Source: UBA6115 sp012514225
GTDB lineage: Bacteria; Bacillota; Clostridia; Christensenellales; Aristaeellaceae
Assembly: GCA_036756425.1 (NCBI GenBank)
Contig: DAIOLC010000002.1
Location: 1-64,000 of the forward strand
Length of the DNA: 64,000 nt
Direction: 5' to 3'
Below, in pieces: positions 44,820 through 52,789 of this stretch. The first letter of the stretch is position 1; each line of letters begins with the position of its first letter. A program made the position numbers and the translations under genes. The notes below the pieces were generated by a model. That model saw only the letters and a program-made list of their open reading frames with translations. It made no database searches and was not told where the DNA came from.

Positions 44820-45611
44820 ATGAAAAAGGCAGTCTTGCTGGGCTTGCTGGCCGCAGCGGTCCTTCTTTTGGCCGGGTGCCAGCCGCAGGCTGCGGCGCCC
44901 GCGCAGCAGCCGACCTCCACCGTCGAGGCGCAAAAATCCCCCCTTGAGCTTGCGCCGACCGACATGCCGGTCATCGAGGGCGTGCCGGAGGGCTATGACC
45001 CCACCCTGGAAGAGGGCGGCGGCGTCCCCATCGCCGACACGGATTTCGACGCCTCCGGCGTCCCGGTCTTCGCCGGCGCGACGCCCATCCCGCTGGACCC
45101 GGTCGATATGCCCTCCGCGCCGCCGCGGCAGGCGCTGGCCTTCACCTACGCGACCTATACCGCCTCCAAGCTGGGGCTCACCTTCGAATCCGTCGCCGGC
45201 TACACGGTCGACGACAGCCAGCAGGAGACCTACGTCCTCACCGAGCCCATCGAGCAGCAGAAGGACAATTACTCCGTCCAGTTCACCTTTACCATCAGCC
45301 CCGCGGGCGCCAACTACACCGCGGGCAATCTCCGGACCGACGTGCGCGCCTTTGCGGCGGACCTGGGCAAGGTCAACTACCGCCAGTGGCGTGTCTCCGA
45401 GACCGCGGAGCGGACGCTCATGGGCAAGCCGGGCTATTACGTCACCTACCGCGGCGAAATGCACGACGGCACTATCGTCAGGGGCCGGGTGCACATGGCG
45501 CTGCTGGACAACCGCCGCATCCTGACCATCCACTACACCGGCCCCGGCGAGTACAACAGCGACTACACCGATGTGTTCTACCGCATCCGCAGCACGCTGA
45601 AGGGCACCTGA
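44820..45611 (+). CDS. Putative lipoprotein of unknown function
   Basis: From the ATG at 44820 (RBS GGAGG) the 263-aa product has a lipoprotein signal: basic MKK, a hydrophobic core and the lipobox LLAGC at residues about 17-21. A Pro/Thr/Glu-rich spacer (residues 22-100) separates it from a folded beta-rich domain (about 100-263) with LTFESVAGYTVDD and GYYVTYRGEMHDG, which looks like a lipid-anchored PsbP/DUF-type domain. I do not recognise the family with confidence. It has its own promoter and ends before an IS remnant whose hairpin may stop its transcript. Confidence 0.75.
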   Translation: MKKAVLLGLLAAAVLLLAGCQPQAAAPAQQPTSTVEAQKSPLELAPTDMPVIEGVPEGYDPTLEEGGGVPIADTDFDASGVPVFAGATPIPLDPVDMPSAPPRQALAFTYATYTASKLGLTFESVAGYTVDDSQQETYVLTEPIEQQKDNYSVQFTFTISPAGANYTAGNLRTDVRAFAADLGKVNYRQWRVSETAERTLMGKPGYYVTYRGEMHDGTIVRGRVHMALLDNRRILTIHYTGPGEYNSDYTDVFYRIRSTLKGT

Positions 45612-45642
45612 GCAAACCGACGCAAACACGGACCGCCCGTCC

Positions 45643-45725
45643 GGAAACCGCACCCCAAAAGCTGGACGTCGAAGTCAAGCAGCCTGGATGAAATGAGCCC
45701 GGTACGCCACCGGGCTCATTTTTTG
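45643..45725 (-). mobile_element. Remnant of an IS3-family element: transposase 3' end plus terminal inverted repeat
   Basis: On the minus strand the last codons read KMSPVAYRAHFIQAA followed by TGA, a typical C-terminus of IS3-family OrfB transposases. Downstream comes GTCCAGCTTTTGGGGTGC (+ strand 45650-45667 complement), which matches the usual terminal repeat of this group. Upstream of the motif the frame is broken (stop and indels), so only the right end survives. Confidence 0.7.
45694..45725 (+). terminator. Hairpin with T-run, likely terminator of the lipoprotein gene
   Basis: GAGCCCGGT and ACCGGGCTC form a 9-bp stem (extended by AT pairs) with a 5-nt loop, followed by ATTTTTTG on the plus strand. 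The same bases are the end of the IS3 transposase remnant, so the terminator is supplied by the IS fragment. It can work in both directions. Confidence 0.75.
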
Positions 45726-46022
45726 TTCTTTGGTTCATACGGCCTTTGACATCGCAGGTCGGGTATTCGATAAACTCAAAGCGAAACGGCGCTATGGAAT
45801 CAAGTCCCAGTCATGCCGTCCGCAGCAAGGGGGCTGGCTGCCCGTACCATCCGGCTTCAGGCCAATAGAAGGAATCATTGCTTCCACGCGTCAAAGGACT
45901 GCCAGGGCGTTGTGTCGGCGCCCCGGCTTTTATTGTCCGTTTTTTTTATCCTTGGTGCTTGACAAAGGCACCACGTGAGCATACTGTATATGATGTACAT
46001 GAACAGTTAAGGAGGTGACCTG
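45726..46022 (+). promoter_or_regulatory. GntR-ABC cassette promoter and operator; rest of spacer without a gene
   Basis: No gene is supported in this 297-nt spacer. Near its end TTGACA (45959-45964), a 17-nt spacer and TACTGT (45982-45987) form a promoter. The palindrome TGTA-7-TACA (45985-45999) overlaps the -10 box and is a likely operator for the adjacent GntR repressor. A strong RBS AAGGAGGTGA follows. Confidence 0.65.
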
Positions 46023-46394
46023 ATGCGGATTGTGCTATCCAATGACAGCAGGCAGGCCATTTGGGAACAGATCGCGCAGCAAATCAAGGACGCCATCATG
46101 AAGGGCGAGCTGTCGGCAGGCGATTCGCTGCCGTCCATCCGGGCGCTGGCGCGGGAGTTGCGCATCTCGGTCATCACGACCAAGAAGGCCTACGACGAAC
46201 TGGAAAAGGAACGCTTTGTCGACTCGGTCCAGGGCAAGGGCTCCTTTGTGGCGGCGCAGGACAGCGCCCTGATGCAGGAGAAGCGCTTAAAGGTGATTGA
46301 GGACCGGCTGGGCGAGGCGCTGATGGAGGCGCGGATGCTGGGGCTTGATTACGGGCAGCTTGAACAGATGCTGCGGATTCTGTGGGAGGAATGA
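46023..46394 (+). CDS. GntR-family transcriptional regulator, YtrA subfamily
   Basis: Short 123-aa GntR protein: a winged helix-turn-helix (PIWEQIAQQIKDAIMKGEL..SIRALARELRISVITTKKAYDELEKERFVDSVQGKGSFV) and only a short helical C-terminal dimerisation tail, as in the YtrA subfamily. Such regulators usually repress their own operon with an ABC exporter and respond to cell-envelope stress or a transported compound. It is followed 1 nt later by the ATPase gene. Confidence 0.92.
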   Translation: MRIVLSNDSRQAIWEQIAQQIKDAIMKGELSAGDSLPSIRALARELRISVITTKKAYDELEKERFVDSVQGKGSFVAAQDSALMQEKRLKVIEDRLGEALMEARMLGLDYGQLEQMLRILWEE

Positions 46395-46395
46395 C

Positions 46396-47250
46396 ATGGA
46401 AAACATCTTTGATATCCAAAACCTGGGCAAGCGTTTCAAAAGCTTTCAGCTGCAGGGCCTGAGCTTCAGCCTGCCCCGGGGCTATATCATGGGGCTGATT
46501 GGCCCCAACGGCTCCGGCAAGACCACCACCCTGAAGCTGATGATGAACCTGATGCACAAGGACACGGGAGAGATTGCGGTATTCGGGCAGGACCATGTGA
46601 AGTTTGAGCGGGAAATCAAGCAGCGCGTGGGCATTGTGTATGACGAGCCGGTGTTTTATGAGCAGCTGAGCATGCGCAGGATGACCGGCCTGATCCGGCC
46701 TTTCTATACCAGGTGGAACCAGGCCCAGTACGAGGGCTACCTGAAGCGCTTTGACCTGGATGAAACGCAGAAAATCAAGACCTTGTCTAAGGGCATGCGC
46801 GCCAAGTACGCCCTGGCCCTGGCCTTGAGCCACGGGGCGGAGCTGCTGATCATGGATGAGCCGACCTCCGGGCTGGACCCCGTCTTCCGGCGGGAGATGC
46901 TGGATTTGCTGTTGGAGGTCATGCAAAGGGAGGAGAACAGCATCCTGTTTTCCACCCACATCACCTCGGACCTGGACCGCGTGGCGGACTACATCACCTT
47001 CCTGGACCGGGGGAAACTGGTGTTCAGCCAGGAGAAGGACAGCCTGTATGAGCAGTACCGCCTGGTGAAAGGCGCGCCGGAGCAGCTGACTGAAAGCCTG
47101 CGGCGGGAATTGCTTGGCGTGAACGTTGGGGAGCACGGCTTTGAGGACCTGGGCGGCCTCGACATCCGAGGCGAGGGCTTGCTTATGGAAAAGCCCACGA
47201 TCGAGGACATCATGTTCTATTTGACAAGGGAGAACGGACATGGCCGCTAA
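46396..47250 (+). CDS. ABC transporter ATP-binding protein
   Basis: ATPase of an ABC-2 type exporter. The 284-aa product has Walker A GPNGSGKTTTLKLMM, the signature LSKGMRAKYALALALSHG in place of the canonical LSGGQ (a deviation shared with YtrB/PmtA-like ATPases), Walker B LLIMDEPTSGLDP and the H-loop STHITSDLD. A C-terminal extension of about 70 residues follows. The ATG at 46396 has a GGGAGG site. Confidence 0.93.
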   Translation: MENIFDIQNLGKRFKSFQLQGLSFSLPRGYIMGLIGPNGSGKTTTLKLMMNLMHKDTGEIAVFGQDHVKFEREIKQRVGIVYDEPVFYEQLSMRRMTGLIRPFYTRWNQAQYEGYLKRFDLDETQKIKTLSKGMRAKYALALALSHGAELLIMDEPTSGLDPVFRREMLDLLLEVMQREENSILFSTHITSDLDRVADYITFLDRGKLVFSQEKDSLYEQYRLVKGAPEQLTESLRRELLGVNVGEHGFEDLGGLDIRGEGLLMEKPTIEDIMFYLTRENGHGR

Positions 47251-47830
47251 GGTGATGGTCAAGGAGCTCCTGCTGATGGCGAGCGACCCCAAAAGCACGC
47301 TGCTGATGCTGCTAATGCCCTTCCTGTTCCGCTTCCTGCTGCCCGGGTTCAACGGGCCGGCCTTTCCGGCGATGCTGATTGCCTACCTCATCCTGGGGGT
47401 GGTCAGCACCCGGGCTGACGGCATGGGCATCAAGCCGGGGCTGTCGCAGTTCCCGGTAAGGATGCGGGACCATGTCCTGGGGGTCTTCCTGTCACAGGCG
47501 GCGGTGGTCTTGCTGGCGGCTTTCCTGGGCTGGCTGTATATGTTGATTTTGGGGCCTGAGCAATTCATGGCGGGCATTGTTTCCAAAACCCTGGGGCTGG
47601 GGCTGCTGCTGACAGGGGTGATGACAGCGCTGGGCCTGTGGCTGCGGCCGCAGTTGTCCCGGGCGGTGAACATGGTGGTCGTTATCCTGTTCTTAAACCT
47701 GGTGATTTTTGCGCCGGCCGCGGGCAGCGTCTTCCTGCCCCGGGTCAGCGTGCCCCTGACGCTGGGGGGCGGAGCGCTGGGTTTTTCCCTGCTGCTGGCG
47801 CTGGGTCTTTTATACCCGCCGCGGCTGTGA
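47240..47830 (+). CDS. ABC-2 type permease subunit (first)
   Basis: A 196-aa integral membrane protein with about five to six helices, overlapping the ATPase gene by 11 nt. It starts with MVKELLLMASDPKSTLLMLLMPFLF, which resembles the ABC-2 permease group found with YtrA-type regulators (PmtB/ABC2_membrane_5-like). No enzymatic motif. Substrate unknown. Confidence 0.8.
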   Translation: MAAKVMVKELLLMASDPKSTLLMLLMPFLFRFLLPGFNGPAFPAMLIAYLILGVVSTRADGMGIKPGLSQFPVRMRDHVLGVFLSQAAVVLLAAFLGWLYMLILGPEQFMAGIVSKTLGLGLLLTGVMTALGLWLRPQLSRAVNMVVVILFLNLVIFAPAAGSVFLPRVSVPLTLGGGALGFSLLLALGLLYPPRL

Positions 47831-47861
47831 CGCACGGGAAAAGCCGGAAAGGGAGGATAGT

Positions 47862-48506
47862 ATGCTGAGCCTGATTCGCATGGAGTTCCTGGTCTCGCGG
47901 TGGCTGCACACGGTCGCCCTGCTGGCAGGCTTGGGCTTGGTGCCTGTCGCTGTGCTGGAGCCTGAAAACAGCCTGTTTATCGCCTTATTCACCTGCCTGA
48001 TCTACGCCCACCAGATGGTGTTTGGCTACAACCGGGTCGCGCCGGTCGGCAGCCCGGACCACCTGCTGGTGAACATGCTGCCGGTGACGCGCGGGCAGGT
48101 CGTGGCCGCCAGGTATCTGTGCCTGATGATATGCTCAACGGCTCTCGCGGCTTATCTGACGCTGGTGCTGCTGGTGACCTCGTGGTTCGTTTCACCCCTG
48201 CCCCTGGGCGCGCCCGGCCTGTTTATGATGCTGGCCTTGCTGGGCCTGGTTTACCACCTGCTGCTCATCCCCCTGTCCTATGTGAACGCTCGCTATGGCA
48301 ACTGGGCCAGCATCGCGGTGTATTTCGTTATCCTCCTCCTGCCGCTGCGGCTGGGCAATGGGGATTTGATTCTCCGGGCCCTGGTTTCATTCAGCGTGAA
48401 ACTGGGCACCTGGGCGCTGCCCATGGCGCTGCTGGCGGGGCTGTGCCTGCTGGGATTGCTGTCCTACAGGATCAGCCGCGGATTGTACCTGAGGGCGGAG
48501 TTTTAG
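47862..48506 (+). CDS. ABC-2 type permease subunit (second)
   Basis: A 214-aa membrane protein with about six helices and the conserved segment FGYNRVAPVGSPDHLLVNMLPVTRGQVVAARYL, typical of the ABC2_membrane_5-like permeases. It probably forms a heterodimer with the preceding permease. The four-gene set (GntR, ATPase, two permeases) resembles staphylococcal pmtR-pmtAB-type peptide exporters, which suggests export of an amphipathic peptide or envelope-stress defence (inference). Confidence 0.82.
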   Translation: MLSLIRMEFLVSRWLHTVALLAGLGLVPVAVLEPENSLFIALFTCLIYAHQMVFGYNRVAPVGSPDHLLVNMLPVTRGQVVAARYLCLMICSTALAAYLTLVLLVTSWFVSPLPLGAPGLFMMLALLGLVYHLLLIPLSYVNARYGNWASIAVYFVILLLPLRLGNGDLILRALVSFSVKLGTWALPMALLAGLCLLGLLSYRISRGLYLRAEF

Positions 48507-48849
48507 CAGGGCAATAACAAAGGAAAGACCATGGCGATTTGGCCGGATACTCACGCGGGCAAGGGCTTGGCAAGCAATAAACAGAGATTACGGAAACCCT
48601 CGCGGATTGAACTGCATTCCAGAGGTTCAAAATTGATAACAAGCGCCCATTGAAAAATGAGCCCGCTATTCCACCGGGCTCATTCCTTTTAGTTTAAGCT
48701 TCTTTCTTATATTTAACTCAATCGATAACGCTTCGATGGAACGGGCTTTTTGCGTCTCCGCTTTGCCTTTTTCACTTGGCGCAGACTCCGGCGTCGCCAC
48801 GTTCTTCCGGCCTGGCGGAGCCGTTAAAAAATCTCATCCCTACAGTGCG
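48507..48849. other. Intergenic region with an IS remnant and no intact gene
   Basis: This 343-nt stretch between the ABC cassette and scpB holds the second IS3-family fragment (listed separately). From 48690 to 48845 the minus strand keeps an open frame of about 50 codons running into the transposase end, with no start codon, which fits decayed transposon DNA. No promoter could be assigned. Confidence 0.6.
48608..48690 (-). mobile_element. Second IS3-family end remnant, same orientation
   Basis: On the minus strand the frame reads KLKLKGMSPVE, then TAG, then RAHF. The stop replaces the Tyr codon of the usual MSPV(x)YRAH transposase end. The downstream plus-strand TGAACTGCATTCC (48608-48620) resembles the TGAACTGCACCCC end of this IS group. 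The GAGCCCG..CGGGCTC hairpin is the same as in the copy at 45694-45725, about 24 of 29 positions identical by eye. Confidence 0.65.
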
Positions 48850-49413
48850 TTACTCATTCGTCAAGTATGATTCCACCTCGTCAAGCGCTTCCCCCGCCGG
48901 CGCCCCTTCCGGCAGCGGCGGCAGCTCCTGCAGGGACTGGAGGCCGAAATGAGCCAGGAACCCGGGCGTCGTCGCGTACAGGATCGGCCGGCCCAACGTT
49001 TCCTTCCGGCCCGCTTCCTGGAGAAGGCCCTTTTGAAGCAGGGATTGCAGCGAGTAGTCGCACTTCACGCCCCGCACGGCCTCGACCTCCTGCCGGGTGA
49101 TGGGCTGCCGGTAGGCGACCACGGCCAGCGTTTCCATCGCGGCCTGGGACAGGCTCTTCTTCTGGACCGGCTGCAGCACCCGCTCGATGAAGGGCGCGTG
49201 CTCCGCCTTGCTGGACAGCTGGACGTGCTGCCCGAAGCGCTTGACGGAAAGCCCGGAGCCTAAAGACTCATACCGCCCGGACAGAGCGCCCAGGGCATGC
49301 TCCAGCTCCATCTCCGTCACGTCCAGGTTCTGCGCCAGTTCCTGCACGGTCAGCGCGTCGCCCGTGACGAAAAGGACGGACTCCAGCACGCCCTGCAACC
49401 GCTCAGCGTCCAT
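48850..49413 (-). CDS. scpB: Segregation and condensation protein B
   Basis: Winged-helix kleisin-interacting subunit of the SMC-ScpAB condensin. The 187-aa product has the typical LESVLFVTGDALTVQELAQ start and the conserved LSQAAMETLAVVAYRQPITRQEVEAVRGV. It overlaps scpA by 11 nt and is the last gene of the hflX-scpB operon. Confidence 0.97.
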   Translation of the reverse strand: MDAERLQGVLESVLFVTGDALTVQELAQNLDVTEMELEHALGALSGRYESLGSGLSVKRFGQHVQLSSKAEHAPFIERVLQPVQKKSLSQAAMETLAVVAYRQPITRQEVEAVRGVKCDYSLQSLLQKGLLQEAGRKETLGRPILYATTPGFLAHFGLQSLQELPPLPEGAPAGEALDEVESYLTNE

Positions 49414-50143
49414 CCCGCCCCTCCCCCTTCCCCGGCCTGCACAGCCGGATATCGCCGCCGGCCGCGTCCTGCTCCGCGACGATTTTGCCCCGTTTCAGCA
49501 ATTCCAGCACCGCCAGGAACAGCGTGACCACCTCGGCGCGCGAGGGCTTGTCGCTCAGGAGGGACAGGAAGGACGGGCTGTCCCTGCGCGTCGCCTTGAG
49601 GATGCCGGACATGCATTGGGGCAGGGAATGCTGCTCCAGGGCGATGAGGGCCGGCTTGTCAACGCCCTCCTCCCCCCCGTCCTTGAATAGCCTGGCGCTC
49701 ACGCGGGCGAAAGCGGCGGCCAGCCCGTTCAGGGTCATCCCTTCCAGCTCAAAACTCTGGGGCGGCAGCGGGAACTCGTCGGGCAGCTTCGTAAACACCC
49801 GGGCGGCCGCCTGCTCGAACCCCTGCATCTGCGCGGCGACCTGCTGGAACAGCGCGTACTCCTCCAGCTGCCGGATGAGCTGCTCCTCCGGGTTTTCTTC
49901 CTGTGCGTCCTGTTCCGCGGGCAGCAAAGAACGGCTCTTGATCAGCAGCAGGGTGGCGGCCATCTGGATGAACTCACTGGCCTCCTCCATGTCCATCAGC
50001 CCCGCGTCGCGGACAATCTGCAGGTACTGCTCCGTCACTTCGGACACGAAAATCTCGCGGATGCTGATTTTGGCGCTGCCGATCAGCTGCAGCAGCAGGT
50101 CCAGCGGCCCAGAGTACTCCTTCAGGTTGACGACCAGCCCCAT
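49403..50143 (-). CDS. scpA: Segregation and condensation protein A
   Basis: Kleisin subunit that closes the SMC ring. The 246-aa product has the family N-terminus YSGPLDLLLQLIGSAKISIREIFVSEVTEQYL, then EFIQMAATLLLIKSRSLLP, and a C-terminal winged helix (SFLSLLSDKPSRAEVVTLFLAVLELLKRGKI). It starts 1 nt after the M50 protease gene. Confidence 0.97.
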   Translation of the reverse strand: MGLVVNLKEYSGPLDLLLQLIGSAKISIREIFVSEVTEQYLQIVRDAGLMDMEEASEFIQMAATLLLIKSRSLLPAEQDAQEENPEEQLIRQLEEYALFQQVAAQMQGFEQAAARVFTKLPDEFPLPPQSFELEGMTLNGLAAAFARVSARLFKDGGEEGVDKPALIALEQHSLPQCMSGILKATRRDSPSFLSLLSDKPSRAEVVTLFLAVLELLKRGKIVAEQDAAGGDIRLCRPGKGEGRDGR

Positions 50144-50144
50144 C

Positions 50145-50918
50145 CTACCCCCCGAAAACGGACAGCATCAGGGGCAGAACCGCGCCCTGCACCGCGTTGA
50201 TGGCCTTCACAATCCAGTCCCCGATGAAGTCGGTCGCGAAGAGGAGAACCAGCAGCGCGATATGCGCGACGCGGAAGAAATTACCGCCCAGGTTCAGCCT
50301 GCCCTGAAACGCCAGGTCGTTGAGCACGTGGAAACCGTCCAGCGGCGGGATGGGCAGCAGGTTGAACAGCCCCATCCCCACGTTGACCAGCGCCAGCTGG
50401 AACAGGAAGCGCTGCACGTGCAGCAGCCAGGGGGTTTTCAGCGCGACGGCGATGACGCTGTCATACTCGGGAAGCAGCTGCAGCGTGAACCCCTGTTCCC
50501 GGAAGCCCAGGAAATACCGGTGCCCCAGCTGTTCGAGGGCGTCCTGCGTATACAGGGCGCGGCTGAGCAGCACGGCCGCCGCCGTCGCCAGCAAAAACAG
50601 CAGGAAATTGGTCGTCACCCCGGCCAGGGAGACCTTCAGGTCGTCCCACCGCCCGTTCCGGAAGCGGGCCGGGTTGACGGGGACGGGCTTCGCCCAGCCC
50701 ACGCCCATCAAGAACATGCTCAGGGTGCCGATGAGGTCCAGGTGCCGCAGGGGGTTGAAACTCAGCCGGCCCCTGTCCCTGGCGGTCGTGTCCCCGGCCT
50801 TCAGCGCCGCGTAGCCGTGGGCCAGCTCATGCAACGTCAGCGCCAGCAGCACCGCGGGCGCCCGGTAGGCCATGAACCGCAGGAAGCCGACAGGGTCCTG
50901 CCGCAGCCAGTCGAACAC
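50145..50918 (-). CDS. Site-2 protease family (M50) membrane metalloprotease
   Basis: A 257-aa polytopic protein with the zinc motif LTLHELAHGYAALKAGD (HExxH) in the first helix pair and the second site NLLPIPPLDGFHV. It belongs to the YwhC/YdiL-like M50 group often found beside scpA in Clostridia. It begins with GTG, 1 nt after the TPR gene. Its substrate is unknown. Confidence 0.92.
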   Translation of the reverse strand: MFDWLRQDPVGFLRFMAYRAPAVLLALTLHELAHGYAALKAGDTTARDRGRLSFNPLRHLDLIGTLSMFLMGVGWAKPVPVNPARFRNGRWDDLKVSLAGVTTNFLLFLLATAAAVLLSRALYTQDALEQLGHRYFLGFREQGFTLQLLPEYDSVIAVALKTPWLLHVQRFLFQLALVNVGMGLFNLLPIPPLDGFHVLNDLAFQGRLNLGGNFFRVAHIALLVLLFATDFIGDWIVKAINAVQGAVLPLMLSVFGG

Positions 50919-50919
50919 G

Positions 50920-51648
50920 TCAGGCTGGCTCCACCGACGTCCCCCGCGCCTTGTTCGCCTGCGCCAGCAGCTTCTCCACCATCTGCCGGTCCGCGTGGTT
51001 CAGCGGCGAAAAGCTGCCCTCCAGCGCGGTTTCCAGCTTCTCCGCGGCCGCCTCCGGCCGCCCTTCCTCCAGGTCGTACGTCGCCAGGAAGTACAGCGTG
51101 TCGATCTGCCGGGGTTTCAGCGCGATGGCCTTTTCAAAGTAGGCCCTCGCCTGCTCCTTGTCGCCCAGCAGGCGGTAATGGGTCTGCCCCAGGTTGTCCA
51201 GGGTCACCGCATCCTCGTCGTCGTACTCCAGCCCTTCCAGGTTGTACGCCAGCGCCTTTTCCGCGTCCCCCGCCTCGATGTAGAGGAACCCCAGTGACTC
51301 GTAGGTAAGTGTGTTGGGCTGCTTCTTGTGGGCAGCCTCCAGGGTGCTGACCGCCTTTTCGAGGTTTCCGGTCTTCCAGCAGGCGATGGCGTAGTTCATC
51401 AGCAGCTGCTGGCGCCGGTCCGGCGTCAGGTCCGCCGCCTTCTGCGCCTTGACCATGATTTCACGGACGGTCTCGAACGCCCCCTCCCGCCCCGAGCGCA
51501 TCAGGAGGACGGAATAGGGCAGCATATACCCGGCCTGCACAATTCCGTCGGCGTACAGCTCGTCATAGAGCTTGAGCGCCTCGTCCCGGCGGCCCTTCTG
51601 GTGCTTGAGCAGGGCGTTTCGGATTTTCATCCTGTCCTTAAACTTCAT
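50920..51648 (-). CDS. Tetratricopeptide repeat protein
   Basis: A 242-aa soluble helical protein with about five TPR units from residue 15 to 215 (for example NYAIACWKTGNLEKAVSTLEAAHKKQ-type units and the ALAYNLEGLEYDDED and ARAYFEKAIALKP segments). It probably serves as a protein-interaction scaffold. The ATG at 51648 overlaps the yprB-like gene by 11 nt; another ATG at 51630 has a better RBS. Function unknown. Confidence 0.8.
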   Translation of the reverse strand: MKFKDRMKIRNALLKHQKGRRDEALKLYDELYADGIVQAGYMLPYSVLLMRSGREGAFETVREIMVKAQKAADLTPDRRQQLLMNYAIACWKTGNLEKAVSTLEAAHKKQPNTLTYESLGFLYIEAGDAEKALAYNLEGLEYDDEDAVTLDNLGQTHYRLLGDKEQARAYFEKAIALKPRQIDTLYFLATYDLEEGRPEAAAEKLETALEGSFSPLNHADRQMVEKLLAQANKARGTSVEPA

Positions 51649-52786
51649 TGCGGGTGTTCCCAACCTTTCTCATCAGCCGCAGGCACCGGCGCTCCAAATC
51701 CCTGTATTCCCCTTCGTTTTGGCCGCCTGTTCCTTGGCGCTCCGAACAATATAGCATGCCCTGCCGCGCCATTTCAAGCGCGCGGTCGGGGTCGCGGAAG
51801 CGGTGTTCGTAAAGCTTCGCGAGGGCGATGTACACGCGCGCGCTCTGCGCCGGCCCCTGGCGCAGGCTTTCGTAGGCCTCCGCCGCCTCCCTGTCCCGGC
51901 GGCTCCTGCGGTACATTTCCGCCATCCGCAGCCTTGCGATGCCCTCGACCGCCTTGTCCGTGCAGGCGCGGTAGCAGACCTCCGCCCGCTCCCGCCGTCC
52001 CTGCCGCTCATACCCGATGCCCAGGCTCAGCAGGTCCTCCGGGTGGGTCGCCAACAAGGGCTCCCCGTGCAGCGCCGCCATCCGGAAAAACAGCCGCGCC
52101 AGGGAGAGGATATCCAGCCGGTTGTGCGCCAGGACGTCCTCCAAAAGCCCTTCGTCCCCCGTGTCCAGGTAGTCGAAGTATCGCTTCGGGATGTCGCTTC
52201 CCGGCAGGTCGCCCGCCCGGGGCTCGCCGAAGAGGGCCTCCTCCATGCGGGAAAGCCCGCAGCGCCCCAGGCGCAGCTTGTACACCCGCCGCGCCGCGTG
52301 TAGCAGGTCCACGTGCGCGTGCCCCGAGAAATCCTCGCGCAGGCGGTTCATCGCCATGCGCCCCTGCAAGAGCGGCAGGTCGAAGCTGGCGCCGTTGTAG
52401 GTGACCAGGCAGCGGCGGCGGTTCAGCAGGCCCTGGATTTCCTTCAGCATCTGTGTTTCCTGCGCGTAGTCCCGCATCAGCATTTGCGTGACGTGCAGCT
52501 GACCGTCCCTCACCTCGCCCAGGCCGACCAAAAAAGCCACCGTGCCCGCCCCGTGGGACAGCCCGGTGGTCTCCGTATCCAGAAACAGCAAGTCCTCCGG
52601 CGCAAAGGAACCTTCCATTTTCCCCGCGCTCAGCAGCGACAGGGTCTGGCTTCCCAGGGCGCTTTCCCGGATGTCCGCGTGACGGTACGCCGTCTTGACC
52701 ACCAGGCATTCCGGCGCCCCTTCCCTTGCGGGGCGCGCCGGCCGCGCGGGCTGCAGGCTTTGGAGCTTGTCATACAGGGAAGGCAT
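51638..52786 (-). CDS. YprB-like protein: RNase H-fold exonuclease domain plus TPR
   Basis: A 382-aa protein whose N-terminal half is a DEDD exonuclease-like domain with DLLFLDTETTGLSHG near residue 65-80, LVTYNGASFDLPLLQGR and an HNRLDILSL motif. These give the DxE, D and D acidic residues of the YprB ribonuclease H-like family. The C-terminal third is TPR-like. The nucleic acid target is unknown. It starts 3 nt after the third VanY-type gene. Confidence 0.88.
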   Translation of the reverse strand: MPSLYDKLQSLQPARPARPAREGAPECLVVKTAYRHADIRESALGSQTLSLLSAGKMEGSFAPEDLLFLDTETTGLSHGAGTVAFLVGLGEVRDGQLHVTQMLMRDYAQETQMLKEIQGLLNRRRCLVTYNGASFDLPLLQGRMAMNRLREDFSGHAHVDLLHAARRVYKLRLGRCGLSRMEEALFGEPRAGDLPGSDIPKRYFDYLDTGDEGLLEDVLAHNRLDILSLARLFFRMAALHGEPLLATHPEDLLSLGIGYERQGRRERAEVCYRACTDKAVEGIARLRMAEMYRRSRRDREAAEAYESLRQGPAQSARVYIALAKLYEHRFRDPDRALEMARQGMLYCSERQGTGGQNEGEYRDLERRCLRLMRKVGNTRNEV

Positions 52787-52789
52787 GGC

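Noticed and set aside
45726..45958. Small plus-strand frame 45730-45978 as a gene
   Set aside because: It has no RBS at a start codon, no recognisable motif, and covers the GntR promoter region.
48690..48845. A small independent protein gene on the minus strand
   Set aside because: The open frame has no start codon or RBS and runs into an IS3 transposase end with a stop, so it is read as transposon decay.
48700..48849. Riboswitch or structured RNA between the ABC cassette and scpB
   Set aside because: No conserved core of a known class could be recognised, and the sequence is better explained as IS-derived.
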